From positions 186,001 to 250,000 of the forward strand of contig JAGRPL010000006.1 of NCBI GenBank assembly GCA_019449595.1: DNA of 64,000 nucleotides, given 5' to 3'. The translations under genes were made by a program, and so were the position numbers. Below are positions 9,518 to 18,555 of the stretch, piece after piece. A model generated the notes under the pieces. That model made no database searches. It was not told the DNA's origin and saw only the letters and a program-made list of their open reading frames with translations. Numbering within the stretch: the first letter of the stretch is position 1; every line of letters begins with the position of its first letter. The stretch comes from Rhodoferax sp. (GTDB taxonomy: Bacteria; Pseudomonadota; Gammaproteobacteria; Burkholderiales; Burkholderiaceae_C).

Positions 9518-9546
9518 GTATTGACGGAGCCTAAGGCTGTATTTCT

Positions 9547-10155
9547 ATGAAAATTGTTCTTGCCTCCAACAACCCGGGCAAGCTCGCTGAGCTGCAGGCC
9601 ATGTTTGCCCCCCTGGGCTGCACGCTGGTGCCCCAGGGCGAACTGGGCGTGCCCGAGGCGCCGGAGCCGCACCGCACGTTTGTGGAAAACGCGTTGGCCA
9701 AGGCGCGCAACGCGGCCTTGCACACCGGTCTGCCGGCGCTGGCCGATGACGCCGGCCTGTGCGTGGACGCCTTCAACGGCCTGCCGGGGGTGGACACCGC
9801 CTACTACGCCACCCAGTTTGGCTACGCCAAGGGCGACAGCAACAATGTGCGCGCCCTGCTGGAGCAAATGCAGGGCATCGACAACCGGCGCGCGGCGCTG
9901 GTCAGCACCCTGGTGGCGGTGCGCACCCCGGATGACCCCGAGCCGCTGATTGCCATGGGCCGCGTGGTGGGCCAGATTGCGCGGGAGCCGGCCGGCTCCA
10001 ACGGCTTCGGCTTCGATCCGGTCATGTGGATTCCCGAGTTCGGGCAGACCTTTGCACAACTGCCCACTGCGGTCAAAAACGCCAACAGCCACCGCGGGCG
10101 CGCCGCCCAGGCCATGGCCGCGCAGATGCGTGAGCGCTGGCTGGCTGCACCATGA
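9547..10155 (+). CDS. rdgB: Non-canonical purine NTP (XTP/dITP) pyrophosphatase RdgB
   Basis: 202 residues. The N-terminal signature ASNNPGKLAELQ, then ALADDAGLCVDAFNGLPG with the catalytic Asp pair, and the C-terminal GFGFDPVMWIPEFGQTFAQL are characteristic of the HAM1/RdgB family. It hydrolyses ITP, dITP and XTP to monophosphates to keep deaminated purines out of nucleic acids. The stop overlaps the hemW start (ATGA), and rph-rdgB-hemW is a common betaproteobacterial order. Confidence 0.95.
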   Translation: MKIVLASNNPGKLAELQAMFAPLGCTLVPQGELGVPEAPEPHRTFVENALAKARNAALHTGLPALADDAGLCVDAFNGLPGVDTAYYATQFGYAKGDSNNVRALLEQMQGIDNRRAALVSTLVAVRTPDDPEPLIAMGRVVGQIAREPAGSNGFGFDPVMWIPEFGQTFAQLPTAVKNANSHRGRAAQAMAAQMRERWLAAP

Positions 10156-11390
10156 TTCCCATTGTTCCGGTGTCGTCGGCGGCCAGCCCGGCGGTGGTGC
10201 AGGACATCACCCACTACATGCGCCCCGGCACGCTGCAACTGGCGGCGCTGCCTCCGCTGTCGCTGTACGTGCACCTGCCCTGGTGCCTGAAGAAATGCCC
10301 CTACTGCGACTTCAACTCGCACGAAATGGCGGCCACGGACCTGCCCGAGCAGCGCTATGTGGACGCCCTGATTGCGGATCTGGAAGCCGCCCTGCCGCTG
10401 ATCTGGGGCCGTGGCATCCACAGCATCTTCATTGGTGGCGGCACCCCTAGCCTGTTTGCCCCCGCTACTATTGACCGCCTACTGGGGGATATCCGGGCGC
10501 GGCTGCGCCTGGAGCCGGACTGCGAGATCACGCTGGAAGCCAACCCCGGAACCTTCGAGAAGGACCGTTTCCGTGCCTACCGTCAGGCTGGGGTAACCCG
10601 GCTTTCGGTGGGGGTGCAAAGTTTCAACGACACCCATCTGGCGGCCTTGGGCCGGGTGCACGACCGCGCCCAGGCGCTGGCGGCGGTGGAGGAGGCGGCG
10701 CAGGCCTTTGACACTTTCAACCTGGACATCATGTACGCGCTGCCGGGCCAGACGCTGGAGCAGGTGGGGCAGGACATGGCCACGGCCCTGCAGTTTGCGC
10801 CGCCCCACATTTCCATCTACCACCTCACCATCGAGCCCAATACCTACTTTGCCAAGTACCCGCCGGCCATTCCCGAGGACGACACGGCCTACGCCATGCT
10901 GGACCACATCACCGAGCTTACCGACGTGGCGGGGCTGGAGCGTTACGAGGTCTCGGCCTATGCCAGGAGCGGCCACCGCTGCAAGCACAACCTCAACTAC
11001 TGGCAGTTTGGCGATTACCTGGGCATTGGCGCGGGCGCCCACAGCAAGCTGAGTTTTGCGCACCGGGTGGTGCGCCAGGTGCGCTTTCGGGAACCACGCC
11101 TGTACATGGAGCATGCGCTGGCGGGCAACGCCGTGGCCCAGGTGGAGGAGGTCAGCCGTGCCGACTTGCCATTTGAATTCATGCTCAACGCCCTGCGCCT
11201 GCGCAACGGGTTTGGGCTGCGCGATTTCTCCGAGCGCACCGGGCTGCCGGTGACGGCCATCGAGGCCGCTTTGGCGCAGGCCGAGCACAAGGGCCTGATC
11301 GAGCGTGACTTTGCCCGTGTTCGCCCCACGCAACGGGGCTTTGATTTCCTCAGTGACTTGCAGGCGCTTTTCCTGTCCAATGCAGCTTGA
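10152..11390 (+). CDS. hemW: Radical SAM heme chaperone HemW (HemN-like)
   Basis: 412 residues. The CX3CX2C cluster motif is Cys45, Cys49, Cys52 (WCLKKCPYC) with the extra aromatic-Cys feature of the HemN family. SAM-binding FIGGGTPSL and the HemN C-terminal domain (FEFMLNALRLRNGF) follow. It lacks the longer N-terminus of true oxygen-independent coproporphyrinogen oxidase, so the heme-chaperone HemW assignment is preferred. It is translationally coupled to rdgB. Confidence 0.93.
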   Translation: MIPIVPVSSAASPAVVQDITHYMRPGTLQLAALPPLSLYVHLPWCLKKCPYCDFNSHEMAATDLPEQRYVDALIADLEAALPLIWGRGIHSIFIGGGTPSLFAPATIDRLLGDIRARLRLEPDCEITLEANPGTFEKDRFRAYRQAGVTRLSVGVQSFNDTHLAALGRVHDRAQALAAVEEAAQAFDTFNLDIMYALPGQTLEQVGQDMATALQFAPPHISIYHLTIEPNTYFAKYPPAIPEDDTAYAMLDHITELTDVAGLERYEVSAYARSGHRCKHNLNYWQFGDYLGIGAGAHSKLSFAHRVVRQVRFREPRLYMEHALAGNAVAQVEEVSRADLPFEFMLNALRLRNGFGLRDFSERTGLPVTAIEAALAQAEHKGLIERDFARVRPTQRGFDFLSDLQALFLSNAA

Positions 11391-11424
11391 GTGGCGTGCC
11401 GCGGGCACGTGAAAGGGGGGTGCG

Positions 11425-12096
11425 ATGTTCTCGGTGTACGGCAAGGCAGGACGCCTGTTTCGGGGCTCCATGGAGGAACTGCGGCATGTGGGGCCGGTGT
11501 CCGCGGTGACCCGTTCGTATGCGGTGCGGCCCATAGGGCTGGACCCCCGCGACCAGAACCCCGCCCATTTCTCCGACCCCCATCCGGTCGTGCCGACGGA
11601 CGTGGTGCACCGCAGTGCCCTGGCCGCCTACGAGCAGACCCGCAAGCCGGACGCGTCGCGGCACCTGCTGACGCGGGTGGACGCGATCATGAGCAGCCCG
11701 GTGACCACCATTGCCGACACCTTCACGGTCGAGCAGGCCTGGCAGGTGCTGGCGAAAAACCACCTGGGCCAGGCACCGGTCGTGGCCCGCGACGGCGTGC
11801 TGGTGGGCTTGCTGTCGCGTGCCGACCTGATGCGCCCGGAGCGCTTGCCCGGCCCGGAGAGCCATGCGCTGGTATGGCGTGCCCTGTTGCTGCAGAACGT
11901 CTCCGAGGTCATGTGGACGCCGGTGCCCAGCGTGGCGGCCGACACCGACATTCGCCGGGTGGCTCGCGTGCTGCTTGATACCGGCCTGCCCGGTTTGCCA
12001 GTGGTGGACGACCACGGGCAGGTGACTGGCTTTGTATCGCGCTCGGACATCCTGCGCGCCGTGGTGGCAGACCCGCCGCTGGATTTGTGGACCTGA
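11425..12096 (+). CDS. Tandem CBS-domain protein
   Basis: 223 residues. An N-terminal 85-residue part has no recognised domain. It is followed by two CBS domains (about 86-150, beginning VDAIMSSPVTTI, and 157-222, beginning VSEVMWTPVPSV). CBS pairs bind adenosyl ligands such as AMP, ATP or SAM. No catalytic domain is attached, so a regulatory or sensor role is likely, with unknown partner. GGGG-rich ribosome site precedes the ATG. It converges with the hydrolase gene; a GGGCCG/CGGCCC hairpin lies between at 12097-12112. Confidence 0.85.
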   Translation: MFSVYGKAGRLFRGSMEELRHVGPVSAVTRSYAVRPIGLDPRDQNPAHFSDPHPVVPTDVVHRSALAAYEQTRKPDASRHLLTRVDAIMSSPVTTIADTFTVEQAWQVLAKNHLGQAPVVARDGVLVGLLSRADLMRPERLPGPESHALVWRALLLQNVSEVMWTPVPSVAADTDIRRVARVLLDTGLPGLPVVDDHGQVTGFVSRSDILRAVVADPPLDLWT

Positions 12097-12120
12097 GGGC
12101 CGGAAGTCGGCCCCGCAGGT

Positions 12121-13149
12121 TTACTGGACGTTGGCGTTAGCCAGCTGCGCGGTGCGCTGCGTGCCAGGCGCTTGGGCCGTGGTTTGCCAGCCGTAACCGT
12201 CGATGTGCTTGATGAAGAAGGACAGCATGCGCTCCCGGCTGTCGTCTGCCGCGGGCCGGTTGAGGCCTACCAAGTTACCCAGATACCGCTGCGGCACCAT
12301 TTCCAGGTCAAACGAGTGTGCGGCCTCCGGGTACACCTTCACATCCAGCGATGCACCGGTGGAGCGGGCGTCTTCGCACTCCTGTGTAGGCGTCCAGCTG
12401 TCCTGTCCGCCGCCGAAAACCAGCAGGGGCTTGGCGAGTTCGATGCGGCGGTTGCCAAATGAACCACACCAGGGGTAGTAGGCCACGACGGCGCGGTAAC
12501 CGCCGTCCTTGGCTTTCATTTCACGTGGTCCATCGCCCAGCGCCACGTTGATGGCCACACTGCCGCCATTGCTCTGGCCCATCAGGAAGATGCCTTTGGG
12601 GTTCACGTACTTCAGAGACTGCAGGTACTTCAGGGCGTCGTAGGCGTCGTAGGTGCGGTAATCCAGCGCATCGACCTGCTTGCTGACGTTCTCGCAGACC
12701 TTGCCGCCACCGATGCTGCGGGGACCGAAGCTGTCGAGATTCAGGACGACAAAACCCTTGCTGACCAGGAAGTCGGCGTAGGAGTTCATGGTGTAGCGCA
12801 CGGCTGGTTGCCAGCCACCGCAGCCATGCATCAGCACCACGGCTGGAAACGGGCCTTCGCCCGCCGGTTTGGAGATGTCGGCGCGTAGGGTTACATGGTC
12901 CGCGTAGTAGGCGCGGCTGGCCTCAAACATGACCTTTTCACCGGCGTGGGCCGTCGGCAGGAACAGCGACGGCATGCTCCACAGCGCGACGCTCACCAGG
13001 CGCCGTCTGTCCCCCCGCCTTTCCGCCACCGGTGCCCCGGTGGGGGATGCAGCGCCCGCAGACCGTCTTTCGCCCTTGCGTCGGTCGAAAAACGGGGCCA
13101 GCAGCGTAGCTGCCATATGCCATCGGGTTCTGTAGACAGGTTCGGTCAT
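12121..13149 (-). CDS. Secreted dienelactone-hydrolase-like alpha/beta hydrolase
   Basis: 342 residues. A basic N-terminal lead of about 50 residues precedes a hydrophobic segment ending THAG, likely a signal peptide or anchor, so the enzyme is probably periplasmic; a later start is possible. The hydrolase domain shows the oxyanion motif HGCGG, the nucleophile elbow GQSNG, the acid Asp near GGGQDSW and the base His in AAHSF. The nucleophile is Ser, unlike the Cys of classical dienelactone hydrolase. Substrate unknown. It is divergent from the PqqD gene. Confidence 0.8.
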   Translation of the reverse strand: MTEPVYRTRWHMAATLLAPFFDRRKGERRSAGAASPTGAPVAERRGDRRRLVSVALWSMPSLFLPTAHAGEKVMFEASRAYYADHVTLRADISKPAGEGPFPAVVLMHGCGGWQPAVRYTMNSYADFLVSKGFVVLNLDSFGPRSIGGGKVCENVSKQVDALDYRTYDAYDALKYLQSLKYVNPKGIFLMGQSNGGSVAINVALGDGPREMKAKDGGYRAVVAYYPWCGSFGNRRIELAKPLLVFGGGQDSWTPTQECEDARSTGASLDVKVYPEAAHSFDLEMVPQRYLGNLVGLNRPAADDSRERMLSFFIKHIDGYGWQTTAQAPGTQRTAQLANANVQ

Positions 13150-13394
13150 GGTTGCGATTGCTCACATCAGGTAGCGGTGAACGCCGGGTAAACGATTTAC
13201 CTGCCGCCTGACCCCATTGTCCAAGGAGTCCACTGGGCGGCTTTCAGTCGATTCTCACTACCCACACTCAATATAGGGACAAACAGGGGTGTTTTCAAGG
13301 TGCCTCAGAGGAGACTGCCGACCGGTGTTGCACGTTGAGTTTTGTCAATTATCGGGCGCGCAAAGTGTTTAGTCTTTGTCTATACCGATCATGA
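13150..13394. promoter_or_regulatory. Divergent intergenic region upstream of the PqqD operon
   Basis: 245 bp between divergent genes, so it should hold both promoters. A short hairpin GGTAAA-CGA-TTTACC lies at 13187-13201. I see no convincing -35/-10 pair and no recognised riboswitch. Confidence 0.4.
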
Positions 13395-13700
13395 ATGGGG
13401 AATAACGTGGCTGGGAAGAAAAAGAATGCGGAAGGCGCCCCGGCGGCGCGGCCCGCGGATGCGCTGCGTTTTTATGGCGATTCGTTTGTCCTGAACACCG
13501 CTTCGGGCATGTTTTACCGGCTGAGTCCGACAGCGGACTACCTGTTGCGTGCACGGGATGCCGGTGCCAGGACAGAAGAGTTTGCCGACCTGATCATGGC
13601 GCGCTACGGGGTGGACCACGCGACCGCCGTGCGGGATACGGAGCTGTTGCTGAACCAGTTGACCGCGCTGGGACTGCTCGACACCGAACCGGTGAAGTGA
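13395..13700 (+). CDS. PqqD-like peptide/substrate-binding small protein
   Basis: 101 residues. The central and C-terminal part (FVLNTASGMFYRLSPTADYL, then LIMARYGVDHATAVRDTELLLNQLTALGLL) matches the PqqD fold: a short beta hairpin with a winged-helix helix set, seen in stand-alone RiPP recognition elements and HPr-rel-A PqqD proteins. The first 22 residues are Lys/Ala-rich and probably disordered. It is the first gene of a five-gene run and its stop is within 6 bp of the ATP-grasp start. No radical SAM enzyme or obvious precursor peptide is nearby, so a classical PQQ role is excluded. Confidence 0.72.
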   Translation: MGNNVAGKKKNAEGAPAARPADALRFYGDSFVLNTASGMFYRLSPTADYLLRARDAGARTEEFADLIMARYGVDHATAVRDTELLLNQLTALGLLDTEPVK

Positions 13701-13705
13701 AAACC

Positions 13706-14794
13706 ATGAAAATCCAGATCAAAGCCGTTGCCGTTACCGGGTTGCACCGCGGTGAGAATCCGCAGCCGGGTGCGGCCGTCATCGCCAGCCTGCGCCGGCG
13801 CTTTCCTGGCCTGCGCCTCATCGGGCTTTCATACGACCCCATGGAGAGCAGCCTGTATGGGCAGGGGCTCGACCATCCGGATGCCGCCTACCTGATACCT
13901 TTTCCGGGGGCAGGCGCAGCCGCCCTGCAGGAGCGGCTGGACGCCATCCGCCAGAAGGAAGACATCGGTTTCATCATTCCCTGCCTGGATTCGGAGCTTG
14001 AAAACTTCAGCAGCATCGCCCCGAAGTTGCAGGAGTGGGGAATTGGGTGCATTCTTCCGTCGCCGGCCTCGTTTGAGGCCAGCAGCAAGGCGGGTCTGTA
14101 CGATTTCTGCCAGCGCATCGGCGTTCCGTCACCGGTTACCAAAGTGGCCAAGAATCCGTGGGAGGTTGAACAATGTGCCGCGGAAATCGGCTATCCGGTT
14201 TACGTCAAGGGCCGTCTGTACAACGCGCACCTGGCCAAGTCCCGTGCGGACCTGGCGCTGGCCTATGAAGACATTGTCAACATCTGGGGATGGCCCCTGA
14301 TCGTGCAGGAGGCCGTTGCCGGCGAAGAGTATGACGTGACCGGCGTGGGCGATGGCCGGGGTCGCATTGTCAAGAGCTGCACCATTCGCAAGCTGCTGCG
14401 CACGGCGCATGGCAAGGGCTATGGCGGCATCGTGGTCGAAAACCCGGAAATTGATGAACTGTCGCAGCGCATCATCCATGGGCTGCGCTGGAACGGGCCG
14501 TTCGAGCTGGAGTTTCTCAAGGCAGCGGGCAAGCCCTATGCGCTCATGGAAATCAATCCCCGTTTCCCGGCGTGGATCGACTTCCCGTCCCAGATTGGCT
14601 GCAATCTCCCTGCCCTGCTGGTGGACCGCCTGCTGGGCCAGGCTCCAGCGCATCTGAAAACGCCTGTGGCAGGCCAGATGTTTGTCCGCCACTGCGTCGA
14701 TCTCACGGGTGATTTTGCCGACTTCGCTGACATGGCCAGCCGTGGCGAGCGCGTTCTTCAACCCGTTCCCGTCCCAACTGGAAGCACGTCATGA
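13706..14794 (+). CDS. ATP-grasp carboxylate-amine ligase family protein
   Basis: 362 residues from ATG 13706; an in-frame GTG at 13697 overlaps the PqqD stop and is an alternative. The protein resembles carbamoyl-phosphate-synthase-like ATP-grasp enzymes. It has an N-terminal pre-ATP-grasp domain, ATP-binding strands GYPVYVKGRLYNAHLAKS and PLIVQEAVAGEEYDVTGVG, and metal-ligand motifs FELEFLK and LMEINPRFPAW. Such enzymes activate a carboxylate as acyl phosphate and join it to an amine or thiol. Substrate unknown. The stop overlaps the decarboxylase start by 4 bp. Confidence 0.82.
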   Translation: MKIQIKAVAVTGLHRGENPQPGAAVIASLRRRFPGLRLIGLSYDPMESSLYGQGLDHPDAAYLIPFPGAGAAALQERLDAIRQKEDIGFIIPCLDSELENFSSIAPKLQEWGIGCILPSPASFEASSKAGLYDFCQRIGVPSPVTKVAKNPWEVEQCAAEIGYPVYVKGRLYNAHLAKSRADLALAYEDIVNIWGWPLIVQEAVAGEEYDVTGVGDGRGRIVKSCTIRKLLRTAHGKGYGGIVVENPEIDELSQRIIHGLRWNGPFELEFLKAAGKPYALMEINPRFPAWIDFPSQIGCNLPALLVDRLLGQAPAHLKTPVAGQMFVRHCVDLTGDFADFADMASRGERVLQPVPVPTGSTS

Positions 14795-16224
14795 GCAGCG
14801 AATACCTCCCCCCAAGCGTCGGCGCCGAACTGGGCCGCCAGGCGCTGGACGCGCAGGCCGAGCGCAATTTTTATGCGCGTGGTGCCTGCTCACCCACCTT
14901 GCCGGAGATTGACGGTGTTTCAGTCACGGAACTCATTGCGCAATTTGGTTCGCCACTCTTTGTCTTTTCCGAGAACAGCCTGCGCGACCAGGCCCGCCGC
15001 ATGCGCGAGGCGTTTCGCAGCCGCTACGACAACACGCAATTTGCCTGGTCGTACAAGACCAACTATCTGAACGCCATTTGCACGGTCTTTCACCAGGAAG
15101 GCTGGATGGCCGAGGTCGTCTCCGATTTCGAGTACCACAAGGCACGCAAGCTCGGCATTCCGGGTGGCAACATCATTTTCAACGGGCCGTACAAACCCCG
15201 CAGCATTCTGGAGCGCGCCATCAGCGAGGGTGCCCTGATCCAGATTGATAACTGGGACGAGTTGAGCCTGGTCGAGGAGCTCACCCGCCACCTCAGCAAG
15301 CCACTGGATGTGGGCATCCGTGTCTGGCTGGACGCGGGCATCCGGCCTGTCTGGTCCAAGTTTGGCTTCTCGGTGGAGAACGGGGAGGCCGGGCGTGCGG
15401 CCGATCGTGTTGCCAGAAATTCCCGGTTGCGGCTGCACACGCTGCATACGCACATCGGAACCTATATCCTGGCTCCCGGAGCTTATGCGGTGGCGGCGGC
15501 AAAGCTGGTGGCACTGCGCGAGCAGATCTTTGCGGAGCACCAGCACCTTGTGCCCTGCATCAACCTGGGGGGTGGTTTCCCGTCCCACAGCCTGCTGCAC
15601 GGAATGGAGGGGCCAGCCGAGCGGGTGATCCCCCCGATCGAGGCGTATGCCGATGCCATTGCCGAAGTGCTGAATCGCCTGCCCGCCAAGAAGCGCCCCC
15701 AACTGCGTTTTGAGAGCGGGCGCCATCTGGTGGATGATGCCGGCTATCTGCTGACCTCGGTGGTGGCCATCAAGGGGGTGCGCCACCCGGTCGCCGTCAA
15801 CGCCGACCTTACCGGGCGCGATTACAAGGACCAGATGTTGCTGGGGGAGCAGGCACGGGCGAGCTATGTCATGGATGCCGGGGTCAACCTGCTCTACACC
15901 GCCACCTGGTACCAGATCAATGCTCTGCCGGCGCGCGTGGTCAATGCGCCGCCTTCTCCGGTGCGGCTCTACGGCCCGCTGTGCATGTCCATTGACGTGG
16001 TGCGCTATAGCGTGGACCTGCCTCCGTTGAGCGTGGGCGACGTGGTCACCCTGCATCCGGTGGGGGCCTACAACCTGTCGCAGTCCATGCAGTTCATCTG
16101 CTACCGCCCCGCGGTCGTCCTGATCGACGCGAACGGAAAACCGGAAATCATTCGTGCGCGCGAGGTCCTGGACGACATCCAGCGCCCCGAACGGCTCCCG
16201 GCCCATCTGGGAGGCAAGGCGTAA
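14791..16224 (+). CDS. Fold-type III PLP-dependent decarboxylase (LysA/ornithine decarboxylase family)
   Basis: 477 residues. The PLP lysine is Lys89 (WSYKTN). The barrel motifs HTHIGTY, NLGGGFP and FESGRHLVDDAG (phosphate binding) and the C-terminal GPLCMSIDV (Cys398) and GAYNLSQSMQF are the DAP/ornithine/carboxynorspermidine decarboxylase pattern. Compared with LysA it has an about 45-residue N-terminal extension, and the specificity loop differs. A housekeeping lysA is not implied. Given the ATP-grasp partner, decarboxylation of an amino-acid-derived intermediate is the best inference. The stop overlaps the next start by one base. Confidence 0.85.
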   Translation: MSSEYLPPSVGAELGRQALDAQAERNFYARGACSPTLPEIDGVSVTELIAQFGSPLFVFSENSLRDQARRMREAFRSRYDNTQFAWSYKTNYLNAICTVFHQEGWMAEVVSDFEYHKARKLGIPGGNIIFNGPYKPRSILERAISEGALIQIDNWDELSLVEELTRHLSKPLDVGIRVWLDAGIRPVWSKFGFSVENGEAGRAADRVARNSRLRLHTLHTHIGTYILAPGAYAVAAAKLVALREQIFAEHQHLVPCINLGGGFPSHSLLHGMEGPAERVIPPIEAYADAIAEVLNRLPAKKRPQLRFESGRHLVDDAGYLLTSVVAIKGVRHPVAVNADLTGRDYKDQMLLGEQARASYVMDAGVNLLYTATWYQINALPARVVNAPPSPVRLYGPLCMSIDVVRYSVDLPPLSVGDVVTLHPVGAYNLSQSMQFICYRPAVVLIDANGKPEIIRAREVLDDIQRPERLPAHLGGKA

Positions 16225-18452
16225 TGGCTGCTGACTCTGCGACCCTGCGGGTTCCGGCATCGGCCGGCCTGGGCAAGGCGCTGGCCCGGGCGGGTAGCGC
16301 CCTGCGCAGAAAATTCGACCCCCTGCTGACGCCGTTCGGGCGGGTTCTCGGCGGCATTTTCTTCATTCCGGACCCTCTGATCGGGCTCCTGCTGTGGATC
16401 GCCCTTTTGCGCCAACCGTCCTATGCCGTCTTTGCGCTGGTGGGGCTGGCCACCGGGGCGCTGATCAAGCGCATGCTGCGGATCCACGAAACCCCCATTC
16501 TGGGGGGCGGGCTGAAGGCCAATGCCCTGATGGCGGCCATTGTCACGGGCTGGATGACCAGCGGCCTGGGACTGGCCTGGGGCCCGCGGCTGGGGATGGC
16601 GGCTGCCGCGGCCCTGGCTGCCACCATGGTGTCTGCCGCCCTGATGCGAGCCTTTTCCAGGAGCGTCTTTCCGCCGCTGCTCTGGGGCTATTGCCTGGTG
16701 GCCATCATGTTGTTCAAGGTCTGCCCGCAATGCACGGTCGTTGCGGCCAACACCATGCCCGCCTGGCCCCTGCCGCATGACGTAACCGGCTGGGGAGAGA
16801 GTTTCCTGCGGTCAATGGGATCGCTGATGTACACGTCCGAAGTCGGCGTCGGTCTGCTGGTCTGCGTGGCCATACTGCTGTGGTCCCGGACCATGTTCCT
16901 CAACGGACTGGCAGGTTGGATCAGCGGGGTCGGTGTGGCGCTCGCGTTCCAGCAGATGCATCTGGTGTACTACTGGTTGCCGGTGTCATACAACTACTTC
17001 ATCACCGGCATGGCCTTGGGTTCGGTGGTGTTCCTGCCGGGCCGGCTGAGCTTGCTGGTGGCCGTCGTGGGCGGGTGTGCCGCCTCGTTCTTTGCCCTGG
17101 TGCTGCAGTACGCGCTGGATTGGTCGGCGATTGCCTATCTGCCGGTGTCTTCCGCGGTGGCGATCTGGGTGGGCGTGGGCGCGTTCACCCGGGACCGGTC
17201 TGTCGTGCGCCAGAGTTTCGCGTCGGACATTCCGCCGGAACAGCGGTGGTGGCTGGCGGCCTATTGGTACCAGCGGTTCGGGCCATTCTTCTCGCTGCTG
17301 GCGGTTCCGGTGGCGGGCGAGCTGAAGATTTCACAGGGGTTCGCGGGCGATCTCAGCCACACGGGCGCCTATTCCCACGCCCTGGACTTCCAGCGCCCGT
17401 CGGCGTCGGGCTCCATCTGGGGCGCCAGTGTTTTCTCGCCGGTCTCGGGCATCGTGGAGCGCATCAAGAACACGGTGGCGGACAACGCTATGGGGGAGTG
17501 CAACTACGCCGACAAGTGGGGCAATTTCGTGGTCATTCGCCTGGACAAGGGCGGCTGGGTCCTGGTGGCCCACCTGCAGCAGGGGACCGTTGCCGTGGCG
17601 CCCGGCGCGCGCGTGGAAACCGGAAACTACCTGGGACTGGTGGGCAACTCCGGGCGTTCGCCGGTTCCCCATCTGCACTTGCAGCACCAGGACTCACCGG
17701 AGCCCGGCGCGCCAACGACGGCTTTCCGTCTGGCCAATTACCTGACCACGGCACCTTCCGACGCGGCCTTCCTGTCGTGGAACGCCGCCGCGCTGCCCGG
17801 CGAGGGCGATGTGGTCATGGCTGCGCCGCTGAATGTGCCGGTGTACCAGGCGCTGGCTGGCATTGTTCCGGGGTCTGCCGTCTGGATGGTGGAGGCCAAG
17901 GGGCGTGTACCCCGTGCGTACCGAGAGCGGCAGTCCGCTGCCACGCTGCGGGTGGACATCCTGCTGGACGAGTTTGGCCAGCGTATTTTTCAGGTGGACG
18001 GGCAAGGCAGTCTGGTGTCCGTGCTGGAGCCCGATGCCTGGCGCATCACGGAACTGCGGCAGGTGGCGTCGCCTTTTCTCAAGCTGCTGGCGCTGGCCGT
18101 GCCCTCCATACCCTATGCCGCCAAGGCGGGAATGCACTGGCAGGACCTGGCTCCCACGGTGCCGCGGGGCGGCGTGTTCAGCCCGCTGGTGCTCATGCTG
18201 GCACCGTACTTTCCGCGCCCCTTTCTCAAGGTGGCGAGCAAATGCCTGCCGGCGATGGTGCCTGCCAGCCATGTGTTTCAGATTGACAGCCGGATGCAGA
18301 CGCGCGCATCCGCGCTGCCGTTCAAGGTGACCTGCGAGTTTGCGGCGCTGCGCGGACCGGTCAAGGTGCAGGCGGATTTCTATGGCGGAAGCGTGGTTTA
18401 CACCCTGCTGTCGTATGAGCCGGGCAAGCGGGAAGACGGGACGCGGCTCTGA
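16224..18452 (+). CDS. Urea transporter (UT) domain fused to an M23-type metallopeptidase domain
   Basis: 742 residues. Residues about 30-330 contain around ten hydrophobic segments and a UT-like pattern (ETPILGGGLKANALMAAIVTG), which is duplicated in UT proteins. Residues about 360-510 form an M23 beta-barrel with candidate zinc ligands His378 or His385 and Asp388 (SHTGAYSHALDF) and the HxH motif His483-Leu-His485. The remaining 230 residues form a beta-rich tail of unknown function. M23 domains cleave peptidoglycan cross-links or serve as inactive binding folds. The single-base overlap with the decarboxylase gene couples it to the operon. Transported solute is inferred only from UT similarity. 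Confidence 0.78.
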   Translation: MAADSATLRVPASAGLGKALARAGSALRRKFDPLLTPFGRVLGGIFFIPDPLIGLLLWIALLRQPSYAVFALVGLATGALIKRMLRIHETPILGGGLKANALMAAIVTGWMTSGLGLAWGPRLGMAAAAALAATMVSAALMRAFSRSVFPPLLWGYCLVAIMLFKVCPQCTVVAANTMPAWPLPHDVTGWGESFLRSMGSLMYTSEVGVGLLVCVAILLWSRTMFLNGLAGWISGVGVALAFQQMHLVYYWLPVSYNYFITGMALGSVVFLPGRLSLLVAVVGGCAASFFALVLQYALDWSAIAYLPVSSAVAIWVGVGAFTRDRSVVRQSFASDIPPEQRWWLAAYWYQRFGPFFSLLAVPVAGELKISQGFAGDLSHTGAYSHALDFQRPSASGSIWGASVFSPVSGIVERIKNTVADNAMGECNYADKWGNFVVIRLDKGGWVLVAHLQQGTVAVAPGARVETGNYLGLVGNSGRSPVPHLHLQHQDSPEPGAPTTAFRLANYLTTAPSDAAFLSWNAAALPGEGDVVMAAPLNVPVYQALAGIVPGSAVWMVEAKGRVPRAYRERQSAATLRVDILLDEFGQRIFQVDGQGSLVSVLEPDAWRITELRQVASPFLKLLALAVPSIPYAAKAGMHWQDLAPTVPRGGVFSPLVLMLAPYFPRPFLKVASKCLPAMVPASHVFQIDSRMQTRASALPFKVTCEFAALRGPVKVQADFYGGSVVYTLLSYEPGKREDGTRL

Positions 18453-18555
18453 AGAAGGGCCGAGGGTGTTCAGGGAGTTTTGGGTGCGGATGGCGTCCGT
18501 TGGCGACGGCGGGTTTTCCGTGTTTAGTGGTTGTTTTTTAAGAAGGGGAATGGAA

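Noticed and set aside
13150..13394. Riboswitch upstream of the PqqD operon
   Set aside because: Only a 6-bp hairpin is visible; no conserved core of GEMM, TPP, SAM or other common classes could be matched.
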